Source: Flavihumibacter profundi
GTDB lineage: Bacteria; Bacteroidota; Bacteroidia; Chitinophagales; Chitinophagaceae
DNA length: 64,000 bases
Assembly: GCF_020076305.1 (NCBI RefSeq)
Contig: NZ_JAIQXE010000003.1
Coordinates: forward strand, 434,001 to 498,000
Direction: 5' to 3'
A program made the translations under genes and the position numbers. This document shows positions 16,927 through 25,914 of the stretch, in pieces. The notes under the pieces are model-generated. The model made no database searches and was not told the DNA's origin. It worked only from the letters and a program-made list of their open reading frames with translations. Position 1 is the stretch's first letter, and each line of letters starts with the position of its first letter.

Positions 16927-17526
16927 TCAGACAGCTAAATCCTTCCATTTCCACAAATGCAGGCAGGCATAGGTACGGTAAGGAGACCATTTTGCAGCAA
17001 TGCGAAGCATTTTTTCCTTGAATTCCTTTTTATTGAAGTTGTCCAGTTTGTATAATTTGATCATCGCCTGCTGTATACCAAGGTCATCCACTGCAAAAAC
17101 ATCTTCACGTCCCAGGGCAAACATCAGCAACATTTCAATTGTCCAGCGACCAACGCCTTTGATCTGTATCAGGTGATCAATTACCTCATCGTCACTCATT
17201 TTTTTCAGCTGCTTCCATTCCATACCATGTTCGAGGGCAAAACGCGCAACATTTTGAATATACTGCACTTTAGCATTAGAAAGCCCAATTCCGCGCAGGG
17301 TATCGTTGGGCGTCGCCAGGATTTGCTCTGGTGTCGGGCTCCGGTCTTCATAAAGACCAAGGAATCGCTTCCAGATTACTGCAGCAACTTTCGTCGACAA
17401 TTGCTGGCTCATTATAGAGCCACAAAGATGGAGGTAAACTTTTTTCTCCTGCTTAAGCTTGAAAGGGGCATTGGATAAGGTTAATGCCAGTTTTTTATCT
17501 TTCGCAAGGTGGTCAGTATAGCTCAT
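16927..17526 (-). CDS. DNA-3-methyladenine glycosylase, AlkA/HhH-GPD family
   Basis: A 199-residue monofunctional base-excision glycosylase removing alkylated purines. It lacks the N-terminal domain of E. coli AlkA and consists only of the HhH-GPD core. The helix-hairpin-helix is at about 111-128 (LIQIKGVGRWTIEMLLMFALGR), followed by the catalytic D138 in VFAVDDLG. No iron-sulphur cysteine set follows, consistent with AlkA and not endonuclease III. It is divergent from mnmD with 28 bp between the start codons. Confidence 0.92.
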   Translation of the reverse strand: MSYTDHLAKDKKLALTLSNAPFKLKQEKKVYLHLCGSIMSQQLSTKVAAVIWKRFLGLYEDRSPTPEQILATPNDTLRGIGLSNAKVQYIQNVARFALEHGMEWKQLKKMSDDEVIDHLIQIKGVGRWTIEMLLMFALGREDVFAVDDLGIQQAMIKLYKLDNFNKKEFKEKMLRIAAKWSPYRTYACLHLWKWKDLAV

Positions 17527-17542
17527 AGCTGAAAGTTAATAA

Positions 17543-17550
17543 TAACTTTG
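17543..17550 (+). promoter_or_regulatory. Candidate -7 element for mnmD
   Basis: TAACTTTG matches TAnnTTTG exactly and ends 4 bp before the mnmD ATG at 17555, the same geometry as at paaA. No clear -33 element was recognised. Confidence 0.45.
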
Positions 17551-17554
17551 AATC

Positions 17555-18226
17555 ATGGAAAGACTCCTTCAAATAACTTCAGATGGCTCACATACTATCT
17601 CGATTCCATCCTTGCAGGTAACTTATCATTCCAAACACGGAGCCATACAGGAATCCATGCACGTATTTATTGAAGCGGGCTTAAGATTCATATCACCGCA
17701 AAGCGGCAGGCCTGTTGAAATCCTGGAAATGGGTTTAGGTACAGGTCTCAATGCATTATTGACCCTTATAGCATCAGAAAATATGGCTGTCCGCTATGAA
17801 TCCCTGGAAGCTTATCCCATTGATACGGACATAATAGACCAGCTCAATTACTGCGGGCAACTAAATCGAAATGACTTGTCAGAAATATTCCAGTCCATGC
17901 ACAAGAGTGATTGGGAAATACCTTTATCAATTTCAACAAATTTTACCTTAACCAAAAGAAAAATAAAACTGGGGGATTACAATTCCTGCCGCAAATTTCA
18001 CCTGGTTTACTTTGATGCTTTTGCGCCTGGCACACAACCAGAACTCTGGACAACTGAAATTTTCACAAAACTATATAACCTGATGGAGGAAAATGGGGTT
18101 TTGGTTACCTACTGCAGTAAAAGCGATGTACGAAGGTCGTTACTGGCATCAGGATTTAATGTAGAAAAAATTCCCGGGCCACCCGGAAAAAGAGAAATGC
18201 TGAGGGCAATCCGAAAGAATTCTTAG
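17555..18226 (+). CDS. mnmD: tRNA mnm5s2U34 methyltransferase MnmD-like (DUF752)
   Basis: A 223-residue SAM-dependent methyltransferase of the DUF752 family that completes the mnm5s2U modification of tRNA wobble uridine. The SAM loop is EMGLGTGLNALLTLI. The catalytic region is VYFDAFAPGTQPELWT, followed by GVLVTYCSKSDVRRSL and the C-terminal PPGKREMLRA typical of MnmD. The oxidase domain of bifunctional MnmC is absent, so this is the stand-alone form. The GH29 gene follows after 8 bp and may share its transcript. Confidence 0.9.
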   Translation: MERLLQITSDGSHTISIPSLQVTYHSKHGAIQESMHVFIEAGLRFISPQSGRPVEILEMGLGTGLNALLTLIASENMAVRYESLEAYPIDTDIIDQLNYCGQLNRNDLSEIFQSMHKSDWEIPLSISTNFTLTKRKIKLGDYNSCRKFHLVYFDAFAPGTQPELWTTEIFTKLYNLMEENGVLVTYCSKSDVRRSLLASGFNVEKIPGPPGKREMLRAIRKNS

Positions 18227-18234
18227 TTTTCAGT

Positions 18235-19575
18235 ATGATTAGATTCTCAACAATAGCAGTAATCAGCATACTGTTGCTACACAACAGCTTCGCGCAAAAA
18301 AAAGCGCAACATAACCCAAAGCCAAGTCCCCAGCAACTGGCCTGGCATGACATGGAATTTTATTGGTTCATCCATTTTGGCCCAAATACATTTACCGGGA
18401 ATGAATGGGGACATGGCGATGAAGCCACTTCAGTATTCCAACCCAGCGGACTCGATTGTGACCAATGGGTAAGGATCGCCAAACAATCCGGGGCGAAGGG
18501 AATTATTATTACTGCAAAACACCATGATGGATTTTGCCTTTGGCCAAGCAAGCTCTCCACCCATACCATACGGGAAAGCTCCTGGAATAATGGCCAGGGC
18601 GATATCCTGAAATCTTTGTCAGAAGCCTGCAAAAAAGGCGGCATTAAATTTGGCGTATATATATCTCCGTGGGACAGGAACCATCCGGCCTATGGTACCG
18701 ATGGATATAATGATGTTTATATTGGCCAGATGAAAGAAATATTTGCTGCATACGGCCCGATATGGGAATTATGGTGGGATGGTGCAAATGGTGAAGGACC
18801 CAATGGGAAAAAGCAGGTTTACGATTTCAGGAAATTCGAAAAAACAATTCGCAGTATTTCTCCCAAGACTGTAATATTCAGCGATATCGGCCCGGATATC
18901 AGGTGGGTTGGTAATGAAAACGGCATTGCCGGCAAAACCAACTGGAACCTGCTCGATACAGCAGGATTCAAGCGAGGTGCAGGCAGCCCACCAACAGATA
19001 CACTAAACCAGGGCAATTTTAATGGTGCCAACTGGATTCCAGCAGAATGCGATGTAAGCATCAGGCCAGGATGGTTTTTTCATGCATCAGAAGATCCGAA
19101 GGTTAAAACAGCCCGGGACCTTTTCAGGTTATACCTGCAATCCGTTGGAAGGGGCTCAAATTTCCTTTTAAATGTTCCACCTGATACCCGTGGATTGATC
19201 CACGAGAATGATTCTGCATCGTTAGTAGGTTTCAGGAAATTACTCAACCAGTCATTCAGCCATCCGCTGGGAACTTATTCGGCAGAGTCAATGGCCCTCA
19301 AGCTCACAGCACCAACTTCCATGAATTGTATCGCCTTGCAGGAAGACCTTAAAAATGGCCAGATGGTCAGTGAATTCACACTTGAAATCGTTAACGTTAA
19401 AGGGGAATTAAAAATGATCAAAGGAACTACAATAGGCCATAAAAGAATTTTATGTTTCCCGACTGATACAGTGAAAAAAATCACCCTCAAAATTATCGGG
19501 GCAAAAGGGAAACCCGTAATTAAACAGTTTCACGGGTATAAGCTTGCGGAAGAATTATTAGAAATTGAACCTTAA
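18235..19575 (+). CDS. Alpha-L-fucosidase, GH29 (first of three)
   Basis: A 446-residue exported glycoside hydrolase with a signal peptide (cleavage near residue 20, SFAQ). It removes terminal alpha-L-fucose from glycans. The TIM barrel runs from about 30 to 340 with FIHFGPNTF, ITAKHHDGFCLWPS and the nucleophile motif LWWDGANGEG (D182). About 100 residues of beta-sandwich follow, with no extra carbohydrate-binding module. The compact form and the WWDGANGEG motif suggest the 1,3/1,4-fucosidase branch (GH29-B), which is inference. It lies 8 bp after mnmD, away from the other glycan genes. Confidence 0.92.
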   Translation: MIRFSTIAVISILLLHNSFAQKKAQHNPKPSPQQLAWHDMEFYWFIHFGPNTFTGNEWGHGDEATSVFQPSGLDCDQWVRIAKQSGAKGIIITAKHHDGFCLWPSKLSTHTIRESSWNNGQGDILKSLSEACKKGGIKFGVYISPWDRNHPAYGTDGYNDVYIGQMKEIFAAYGPIWELWWDGANGEGPNGKKQVYDFRKFEKTIRSISPKTVIFSDIGPDIRWVGNENGIAGKTNWNLLDTAGFKRGAGSPPTDTLNQGNFNGANWIPAECDVSIRPGWFFHASEDPKVKTARDLFRLYLQSVGRGSNFLLNVPPDTRGLIHENDSASLVGFRKLLNQSFSHPLGTYSAESMALKLTAPTSMNCIALQEDLKNGQMVSEFTLEIVNVKGELKMIKGTTIGHKRILCFPTDTVKKITLKIIGAKGKPVIKQFHGYKLAEELLEIEP

Positions 19576-19597
19576 TAAATTAAAACTAAAATTAATT

Positions 19598-20359
19598 TTA
19601 TTGTTCCGCCCACTCTTTAAACGCGGTAACCCGTTCCCTGCTTACAACTAATTCATCAAGACCGCTTCCCACTTTTACAACCAGTTTAAGCCGGCTATTA
19701 ATATATGGTTTGATTTGATCAATTGCCGAAACCCGGACAATAGTGCTTCGGTTTGCCCTGAAAAAAAACTGCGGATCGAGTAACTGCTCCAGGATTTCCA
19801 GCTTGTGCTCGGTAATATACCGGCAACCATCAAGCGCAACAAGGTAAACGATTTTGTTATCTGCCTGGAAATAAGCGATTTCATCAGTCTTTACAAAAAA
19901 ACTCCTGTGTCCAACTTTAACCAGGAACCGGGACTTATATTGTTGCCTCACATTTTGAATTGCTGATAAAATTTCCTGGTAATCAACTCCCGGATTGTTT
20001 CCTGATTTTAACTTGCGCATTTTTTGAATGGCTTTCCCAAGGCTGTCGGCACTGATAGGCTTTAGCAGGTAATCAATACTCATCAATTGAAAAGCCTCAA
20101 TAGCATATTGGTCATAGGCTGTAGTAAATATGACTGGAACATCAATATCCACCTGCCTGAAAATTTCAAAAGCAGACCCATCAGACAAATGAATATCCAT
20201 CAATACAAAATCCGGAAGGGGTTTTTCCTGAAACCAGGTTATTGAATCTGCCACACTATCCAGGCATGCTTCAACTTTAACATCAGGACATACCTGCCTC
20301 AGCAGGATCTGTAATCGCTCTATTGCAAGTGGTTCATCCTCTATTATTAAAGTACGCAT
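19598..20359 (-). CDS. LytTR-family response regulator
   Basis: A 253-residue response regulator. The receiver domain spans about 1-118 with acidic residues near the start (IIEDEP), the phosphorylated D55 in FVLMDIHLSD and K100 in YLLKPI. The C-terminal LytTR DNA-binding domain spans about 150-250 (KSRFLVKVGHRSFFVKTDEIAYFQADNKIVYL; FFRANRSTIV). It starts 8 bp after the stop of the cognate kinase. Targets are unknown; the adjacent fasciclin lipoprotein gene is one candidate. Confidence 0.93.
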   Translation of the reverse strand: MRTLIIEDEPLAIERLQILLRQVCPDVKVEACLDSVADSITWFQEKPLPDFVLMDIHLSDGSAFEIFRQVDIDVPVIFTTAYDQYAIEAFQLMSIDYLLKPISADSLGKAIQKMRKLKSGNNPGVDYQEILSAIQNVRQQYKSRFLVKVGHRSFFVKTDEIAYFQADNKIVYLVALDGCRYITEHKLEILEQLLDPQFFFRANRSTIVRVSAIDQIKPYINSRLKLVVKVGSGLDELVVSRERVTAFKEWAEQ

Positions 20360-20367
20360 AAATAAGC

Positions 20368-21384
20368 CTATATTAATGGTAACTGCACACTAAAAATACC
20401 GCTAACTGAGGTTATTGATATACTTTGACCGGTGCTTAAGAAATACCTGTCCTGGATATTCTTCAGGCCAATCTGGGTAGATGATTCAACAACCTCTTTC
20501 TTTTGCAGATTATTAGTAACAACCAATTTGTTCATTCCGTTCACTGAAATATCAATTAATAGCGGATGTTTTTTCCCAACCACATTATGCTTTATGGCAT
20601 TTTCAATTAAAAGTTGAAGAGCACCGGGTACAATCTGGTATTTTAAGAAGTTATCTGAGACCTGGATGGAAATGGAGAGGCTTTCGGGAAATCGCTTAAG
20701 CAATAGAAAAATATACGGCTGAATATAATCTAGCTCTGTTCCCAAAGTAACTAGTTCATCATGTTGCGTGTGTAATATATGCCGGTAAACTTTAGCGAAA
20801 GCTTCAACAAATTCATTAGCCTCCGGGTTATCCTTAATTACAAGGCTTGATAATATATTCAGGTTATTGAATAAAAAATGTGGGTTAACCTGGTTGCGGA
20901 TGGCCTGCAGCTGCGCCTGCACAGTAATTCTATGCAAAGCCTCTGCTTCCAGTTCTTTTTGCTTGTAGGCGGATACAAAAACAAAAATTGCATTAATCGC
21001 ATGAAGGAAAAGATTGATACGGGTCGAATACAGAATTGCCAGCTTCAATGGAAGCCGAAGTTCAGCATAAGAAAATCCAGACAAATAATACCCTATAACG
21101 GAAGTAATTAATATTGCCGATACAAAAGCCAAAATGGTTCCGATTCCAAAAGATATCGCCAGCTTTTTCCAGGTCCCCTTTAACGCCAGGTATTTATTGA
21201 AAAACGGAAGAACCAGCCGGTTCAATTCCCAAACTGCAAGCGTAATCAACAACATGGTGGCCAGGCAGAAATACCAGTGTGCACCTATATTATATAACTC
21301 AAATACCTGGGCAAATACTGCATTAAAGTATGAGTAAATGCCCAGGAATAATATGAGCAGGTATCGGAACCGGTGATTGAACAT
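20368..21384 (-). CDS. LytS/YehU-type sensor histidine kinase
   Basis: A 338-residue membrane kinase of the His_kinase (PF06580) family. About four transmembrane segments occupy residues 8-140, with no extracellular sensor domain. The H-box is QVNPHFLFNNLN with H169 as phospho-acceptor, and the N-box is LLIENAIKHN (N262). The glycine-rich G-box is reduced to IGLKNIQDRY. It pairs with the downstream LytTR regulator, which overlaps in operon layout, and starts 18 bp after the fasciclin gene stop. Confidence 0.93.
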   Translation of the reverse strand: MFNHRFRYLLILFLGIYSYFNAVFAQVFELYNIGAHWYFCLATMLLITLAVWELNRLVLPFFNKYLALKGTWKKLAISFGIGTILAFVSAILITSVIGYYLSGFSYAELRLPLKLAILYSTRINLFLHAINAIFVFVSAYKQKELEAEALHRITVQAQLQAIRNQVNPHFLFNNLNILSSLVIKDNPEANEFVEAFAKVYRHILHTQHDELVTLGTELDYIQPYIFLLLKRFPESLSISIQVSDNFLKYQIVPGALQLLIENAIKHNVVGKKHPLLIDISVNGMNKLVVTNNLQKKEVVESSTQIGLKNIQDRYFLSTGQSISITSVSGIFSVQLPLI

Positions 21385-21402
21385 GAAGGAACTTAGCCAA
21401 TA

Positions 21403-22344
21403 TTACAAAATTACCTTGTCTATTACATGAACTACGCCATTTGTCGCGGTAATATTGTAAGTAGTCCCTGCAGTTGTAGTCACCACATTACTGAAAGGAT
21501 TTGCGCTGCCAGTCAGTTTCACTCCGGCAGGCGATGTATTTATTGTTAAGGTAGCACCATTTTTAAGCGTTGGTGCAGTTGCGCCATTAATAAGGTCGCT
21601 GGCATAAACATTGGTTGCTATTATATGCTGTTGAACAATTCCTGTAACTGTTTCAACCGATGCAGCATCAATTGCAGCCTGGTTTAATCCGGCTGCTTCA
21701 AAAGCAGCATTAGTTGGTGCAAATACAGTGAATTTACCCGGACCGGCTGCAGCCCCGGCTAATCCGGCTTTCACTACAGCAGATAAGAGGATAGAGAATT
21801 CCGGATTGCCTGAAGCAATTTCCGCTATAGATGCCGTGGGTGGATATAATACCCCACTGATTACATGGATTACCCCGTTACTTGCGGCAACATCAGCAGT
21901 CTTAACGCCAATGCCATTTACAAAAACACCATTGGCATTTTTTGAAGCAAAAAGTTTTTGCCCCTGCAATGTTACAACTGCATCACTGGCAGGTACACCA
22001 GCGGCCATTACCTTGCTGCCTAAAACATGGTATTTTAATATGCCTGCCAGGTCAGCCACAGGAATTGTTGCAATAACATCAGCTGTTATTCCTGCATCTG
22101 TAAACGCTTTATTATCTGGTGCAAATACAGTTAAAGTTCCGGGTTGGTTCAGTGCGTCTGCCAATCCGGCCCTGGTGACAGCAGCGGCCAAAATGGAAAA
22201 ATTGGGGTCAGATGTCACTACTCCAGTAATTGTTGGCGTTGTTACCGGTTTTGGATCATCTTTTTTATCACAGGCCGACATAAAAAAAGTTCCAAGTAGC
22301 GCTAGTGCTATTAATAAAGTTGAAGAACGAAATACATTTTTCAT
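21403..22344 (-). CDS. Fasciclin (FAS1) repeat lipoprotein
   Basis: A 313-residue protein with a lipoprotein signal peptide (ATG at 22344; lipid-attached C25 in FMSACDKK) and two tandem FAS1 domains at about 40-175 and 176-312. Each FAS1 unit shows the family's TVFAPDNKAF or TVFAPTNAAF motif and the closing GVIHVI or GVVHVID. FAS1 proteins mediate adhesion or ligand binding at the cell surface. The in-frame ATG at 22377 would disrupt the signal peptide and is rejected. It stands directly upstream of the LytS/LytTR pair on the same strand. Confidence 0.93.
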   Translation of the reverse strand: MKNVFRSSTLLIALALLGTFFMSACDKKDDPKPVTTPTITGVVTSDPNFSILAAAVTRAGLADALNQPGTLTVFAPDNKAFTDAGITADVIATIPVADLAGILKYHVLGSKVMAAGVPASDAVVTLQGQKLFASKNANGVFVNGIGVKTADVAASNGVIHVISGVLYPPTASIAEIASGNPEFSILLSAVVKAGLAGAAAGPGKFTVFAPTNAAFEAAGLNQAAIDAASVETVTGIVQQHIIATNVYASDLINGATAPTLKNGATLTINTSPAGVKLTGSANPFSNVVTTTAGTTYNITATNGVVHVIDKVIL

Positions 22345-22426
22345 ATTTAATGATTTAGGTATACTAACAGCAGCCAAATCAATTGGATTAGTTAATTCTA
22401 CCGGACTGTCGAATTAATGGAGTGAA

Positions 22427-22463
22427 TTGTTTGAATTCGTAGACCGAACTGTATTTCAAACAA
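22427..22463. repeat. Inverted repeat upstream of the MtfA-like gene
   Basis: TTGTTTGAA (22427-22435) and TTCAAACAA (22455-22463) are exact reverse complements with a 19-nt spacer that itself contains TTCG and CGAA as a smaller nested stem. It lies in the divergent intergenic region between the FAS1 and MtfA-like genes and may be an operator or transcript hairpin. Confidence 0.4.
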
Positions 22464-22499
22464 GTTGTTATTTCTATTGAAGCTGGTTATCTTCAATAA

Positions 22500-23264
22500 A
22501 TGTTTGGCGTATTATTCTTCCTTGCTGTTATTACCGGATATGTTTTATGGCGACAGCGCAGCAGGTCGGTATTGCAATCCACCCCAATCCCTGCACAGCT
22601 GGAGGAAATCCTGCTGAGCGAAATTGCCTATTACAGGAATTTAAATCCAGCCGGTCAGCAACGGTTCTTAAGCCTGGTTGTTTCATTTTTGCAACAAACA
22701 AGAATTGAAAATATCGGAACTACGATTGATGATACCGATAGGGTTCTGGTGGCCGCAAGCGCTGTAATCCCAATTTTCGGATTTCCTGAATGGAGGTATA
22801 ACAATCTGTCTGATGTACTAGTCTATGACGATAATTTCAATGAAGAATTTCGGGCAAAAGGGAAAAATCGCTATTTCATGGGAATGGTGGGCAGCGGTTA
22901 CATGAATGGTAAAATGTTGTTGAGCAAAACAGCGCTGCGAGAAGGGTTCAGCAATAAGACCGATAAAAGCAATACGGCTATCCATGAATTTGTGCATTTA
23001 CTCGATATGGCAGACGGAGCTGTAGACGGAATTCCTGAAGCCCTTCTCGAGAAGCAGTATACAATTCCCTGGTTAGACCTTGTACATCAAAAAATTCAGG
23101 ATATTACCGACGAAAAATCTGACATAAATCCATATGGCGCTACCAATAAAAGTGAGTTCTTTGCCGTTGCGGCAGAATATTTTTTTGAACGGCCCGATTT
23201 GTTGAAAAGCAAGCATCCGAATTTATATGGGATGATGGAAAAAATATTCAGGCAAGCACTTTAA
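22500..23264 (+). CDS. MtfA-like zinc peptidase (M90 family)
   Basis: A 254-residue protein with one N-terminal membrane anchor (about residues 2-18) and an M90 zinc-peptidase domain. The metal site reads IHEFVHLLDMADG with H152, E153 and H156. The C-terminal EFFAVAAEYFFERPDLL matches the family's third-ligand region. In E. coli MtfA binds the glucose repressor Mlc and is an aminopeptidase; no Mlc is visible here, so only the peptidase activity is proposed. The next gene follows after 9 bp, so it may be transcribed with the sugar-acid genes. Confidence 0.85.
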   Translation: MFGVLFFLAVITGYVLWRQRSRSVLQSTPIPAQLEEILLSEIAYYRNLNPAGQQRFLSLVVSFLQQTRIENIGTTIDDTDRVLVAASAVIPIFGFPEWRYNNLSDVLVYDDNFNEEFRAKGKNRYFMGMVGSGYMNGKMLLSKTALREGFSNKTDKSNTAIHEFVHLLDMADGAVDGIPEALLEKQYTIPWLDLVHQKIQDITDEKSDINPYGATNKSEFFAVAAEYFFERPDLLKSKHPNLYGMMEKIFRQAL

Positions 23265-23273
23265 TTAAAAACA

Positions 23274-24158
23274 ATGAAAGCATCATTACTTGTAAAAATT
23301 TCATGCGAATTGGGTGAAGGACCTATGTGGCATTCGGACCGCAACAGTTTGTTTTGGGTCGATATTGAAGGGAAAAAAGTATATGAATATCAACCTGAAA
23401 ATAAACGGTTGACTTCCTGGTTTATAGGCCACAGGGTAAGCCTTATCATTGAATCAGATAACAACAACATCCTGATACTTGCGGTCCAGGGCGGCATCGT
23501 TTCCTTTAACCTGATAACAGGTAAATTGTCCTGGCTGGCTGAACTCGAAAAAAACCAGGTAAATATCCGCACCAATGACGGCGCTTGCGACAACCGGGGT
23601 AATATCTGGATCGGCACTATGGCGTTGGACTTTACCGAAAATGCAGGGTCATTATATATTATTGATAAAAATTATTCCATAAGCCGGAAAGTTGACCAAC
23701 TGACTATACCTAATGGACTGGTATTTTCACTGGACCACCGCTATATGTATCATATTGACAGTACAACGCGAAAGGTAGCCGCTTACCAATACGATCCGGT
23801 TTCAGGCAATATCCGCTGGGAAAAAATTGCCATCCAGGTCCCCAAAGAAAATGGCGCACCCGATGGCATGGCTATTGATGAAGAAGGTATGCTATGGATT
23901 GCGCAATGGGGTGGATTTGGTGTTTACTGCTACAATCCCTTAACGGGAGAATTACTGACCAAAATTGACGTGCCGGTGCCTAATGTTTCATCCTGTGTTT
24001 TCGGAGGTAAAAACTTCGATCAGTTGTATATTACCACAGCAAGGGAACATCTCTCTGAAAAAGATTTACTGGAATATCCCGATAGCGGAAGTGTGTATTT
24101 CGCGAGTCCAGGTGTAAAGGGGATGGCCGGCAATAAATGGAATTTGAATAATATCTGA
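23274..24158 (+). CDS. SMP-30/gluconolactonase-type sugar lactonase
   Basis: A 294-residue six-bladed propeller lactonase. Metal and substrate sites are visible in LGEGPMWHSDRNSLFWVDI, IRTNDGACDNRGNIWIGTM, IPNGLVFSLDHR and APDGMAIDEEGMLWIAQWGG. It would hydrolyse an aldonolactone to the sugar acid, providing substrate for the dehydratase that starts 13 bp downstream. No signal peptide is present, so it acts in the cytoplasm. The sugar is unresolved: L-fuconolactone or L-arabinono/xylonolactone are the candidates given the neighbours. Confidence 0.9.
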   Translation: MKASLLVKISCELGEGPMWHSDRNSLFWVDIEGKKVYEYQPENKRLTSWFIGHRVSLIIESDNNNILILAVQGGIVSFNLITGKLSWLAELEKNQVNIRTNDGACDNRGNIWIGTMALDFTENAGSLYIIDKNYSISRKVDQLTIPNGLVFSLDHRYMYHIDSTTRKVAAYQYDPVSGNIRWEKIAIQVPKENGAPDGMAIDEEGMLWIAQWGGFGVYCYNPLTGELLTKIDVPVPNVSSCVFGGKNFDQLYITTAREHLSEKDLLEYPDSGSVYFASPGVKGMAGNKWNLNNI

Positions 24159-24171
24159 AAATCAGCATATC

Positions 24172-25884
24172 ATGTCAAAGAAATTACGGAGCCAGAACTG
24201 GTTTGGGAAAGATGGCAAGGATGGTTTTATCTACCGGGCCTGGATGAAAAACCAAGGCATACCAGATGATGAATTCCGGGGAAAACCAGTAATTGGTATC
24301 TGCAATACCTGGAGTGAATTAACCCCTTGCAATGGCCATTTCAGGGAACTTGCCGAATCCGTCAAAAAAGGCGTCCTGGAAGCTGGTGGATTTCCCTTGG
24401 AATTCCCTGTGATGTCACTGGGCGAAACACTGATCAAACCAACTGCCATGCTGTACCGGAACCTGGCCAGTATGGATGTGGAAGAATCCATTCGAGCCAA
24501 TCCAATTGATGGTGTAGTCCTCTTGTGCGGTTGCGATAAAACAACACCCTCGCTGGTAATGGGTGCATGCAGTGTGGATATTCCAACTCTTGTTGTTTCA
24601 GGTGGGCCAATGCTTACCGGAAAATTCAGGGGAAAAAATATTGGCACCAGTGATATATGGCGGTTTAGCCAGGAACTTTCCACCGGCAAGATCACCCAAC
24701 AGGATTTAAGGATGGCTGAAGCTGCCATGTGTCGTAGTGATGGTCATTGCGCTGTTATGGGTACTGCTTCCACTATGGCCTGCATGGTTGAATCATTAGG
24801 CTTATCACTTCCAGAAAATGCTGCAATACCCGCCGCTGACAGTCGCAGAAAAGTATTTGCACAATTGTCCGGACAGCGTATAGTTGAAATGGTAAAGGAA
24901 GACCTGACATTGACGCATATACTAACCCGTAAGGCATTTGAAAATGCAATAATGGTCAATGCCGCAATTGGAGGGTCAACTAATTTTGTAATCCACCTCC
25001 TGGCAATTGCAGGCAGGATTGGCGTGCCCCTGCACATTGATGATTTTGACCGTCTATCGAACGGCATCCCACTGCTGGCCAACCTGCAACCATCTGGTGA
25101 ATATTTCATGGAAGACCTGTATTATGCCGGCGGATTACAGGCCGTTATGAAGGAACTGGATAGATTCCTCAATAAAGACTGCATTACAGTAAATGGTAAC
25201 ACAATTGGCGAAAATTTAAAAGATTCTTCCTGCTATAACCGTAACGTCATTGAAACAACCCAAACCCCATTCAATAAAACATCAGGGATTATAGTGTTGA
25301 AAGGAAATATATGTGAGGACGGCGCAGTGATCAAACCCTCTGCCGCAACACCGGAATTAATGCAACACACCGGCAAGGCTGTTGTGTTTGAAAATATTGA
25401 AGACTATAAATTGCGGGTCAATGATCCGGACCTTGAAATTGATGAAACCTGTATAATGGTTTTGAAAAATGTGGGGCCAAAAGGTTATCCGGGAATGGCA
25501 GAAGTCGGCAATATGACGCTGCCTAAAAAAATCCTTGATAAAGGCATTACTGATATGGTTAGAATTTCGGACGGCCGTATGAGTGGAACAGGATTCGGAA
25601 CAGTTGTTTTACATGTAACTCCGGAAGCAGCAGTAGGCGGAACATTTGCATTACTGAAAACAGGTGATTCAATTACGCTGGATGTAATCAACCGGACGCT
25701 GACTGTTGCACTAAGCGCTGATGAACTGGCACAGAGAAGGGCTTCATGGAAAGCTCCTGAAGCCGCTGCCAATCGCGGTTTTGTTGGACTTTATGTGCAA
25801 CATGTGCAACAAGCCAATCTTGGAGCGGATCTCGATTTCCTGATCGGCCAGTCGGGTAGCATAGTCACCCGGGATTCACATTAA
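24172..25884 (+). CDS. IlvD/Edd-family sugar-acid dehydratase (L-arabonate dehydratase-like)
   Basis: A 570-residue dehydratase that removes water from an aldonate to give a 2-keto-3-deoxy acid. The N-terminus (KLRSQNWF, FIYRAWMKNQGIPDDEF, GICNTWSELTPCN) resembles L-arabonate/D-xylonate dehydratases more than IlvD proper. Cluster cysteines are expected at C53, C121 (in CDKTTP) and C193 (GHCAVMGTAST), as in 2Fe-2S members. The C-terminal RISDGRMSGTGFGTVVLHVTPEAA is intact. In this setting L-fuconate is also a plausible substrate. An aldolase or hydrolase for the keto-deoxy product is not in the window. Confidence 0.9.
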   Translation: MSKKLRSQNWFGKDGKDGFIYRAWMKNQGIPDDEFRGKPVIGICNTWSELTPCNGHFRELAESVKKGVLEAGGFPLEFPVMSLGETLIKPTAMLYRNLASMDVEESIRANPIDGVVLLCGCDKTTPSLVMGACSVDIPTLVVSGGPMLTGKFRGKNIGTSDIWRFSQELSTGKITQQDLRMAEAAMCRSDGHCAVMGTASTMACMVESLGLSLPENAAIPAADSRRKVFAQLSGQRIVEMVKEDLTLTHILTRKAFENAIMVNAAIGGSTNFVIHLLAIAGRIGVPLHIDDFDRLSNGIPLLANLQPSGEYFMEDLYYAGGLQAVMKELDRFLNKDCITVNGNTIGENLKDSSCYNRNVIETTQTPFNKTSGIIVLKGNICEDGAVIKPSAATPELMQHTGKAVVFENIEDYKLRVNDPDLEIDETCIMVLKNVGPKGYPGMAEVGNMTLPKKILDKGITDMVRISDGRMSGTGFGTVVLHVTPEAAVGGTFALLKTGDSITLDVINRTLTVALSADELAQRRASWKAPEAAANRGFVGLYVQHVQQANLGADLDFLIGQSGSIVTRDSH

Positions 25885-25914
25885 CTTTATCAAATTCAAT
25901 AACCCGATTATTAT

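Noticed and set aside
21728-22417. 229-residue open frame opposite the fasciclin gene
   Set aside because: It is antisense to two clear FAS1 domains; its Ala/Thr/Val-rich composition mirrors the repeats and it has no domain of its own.
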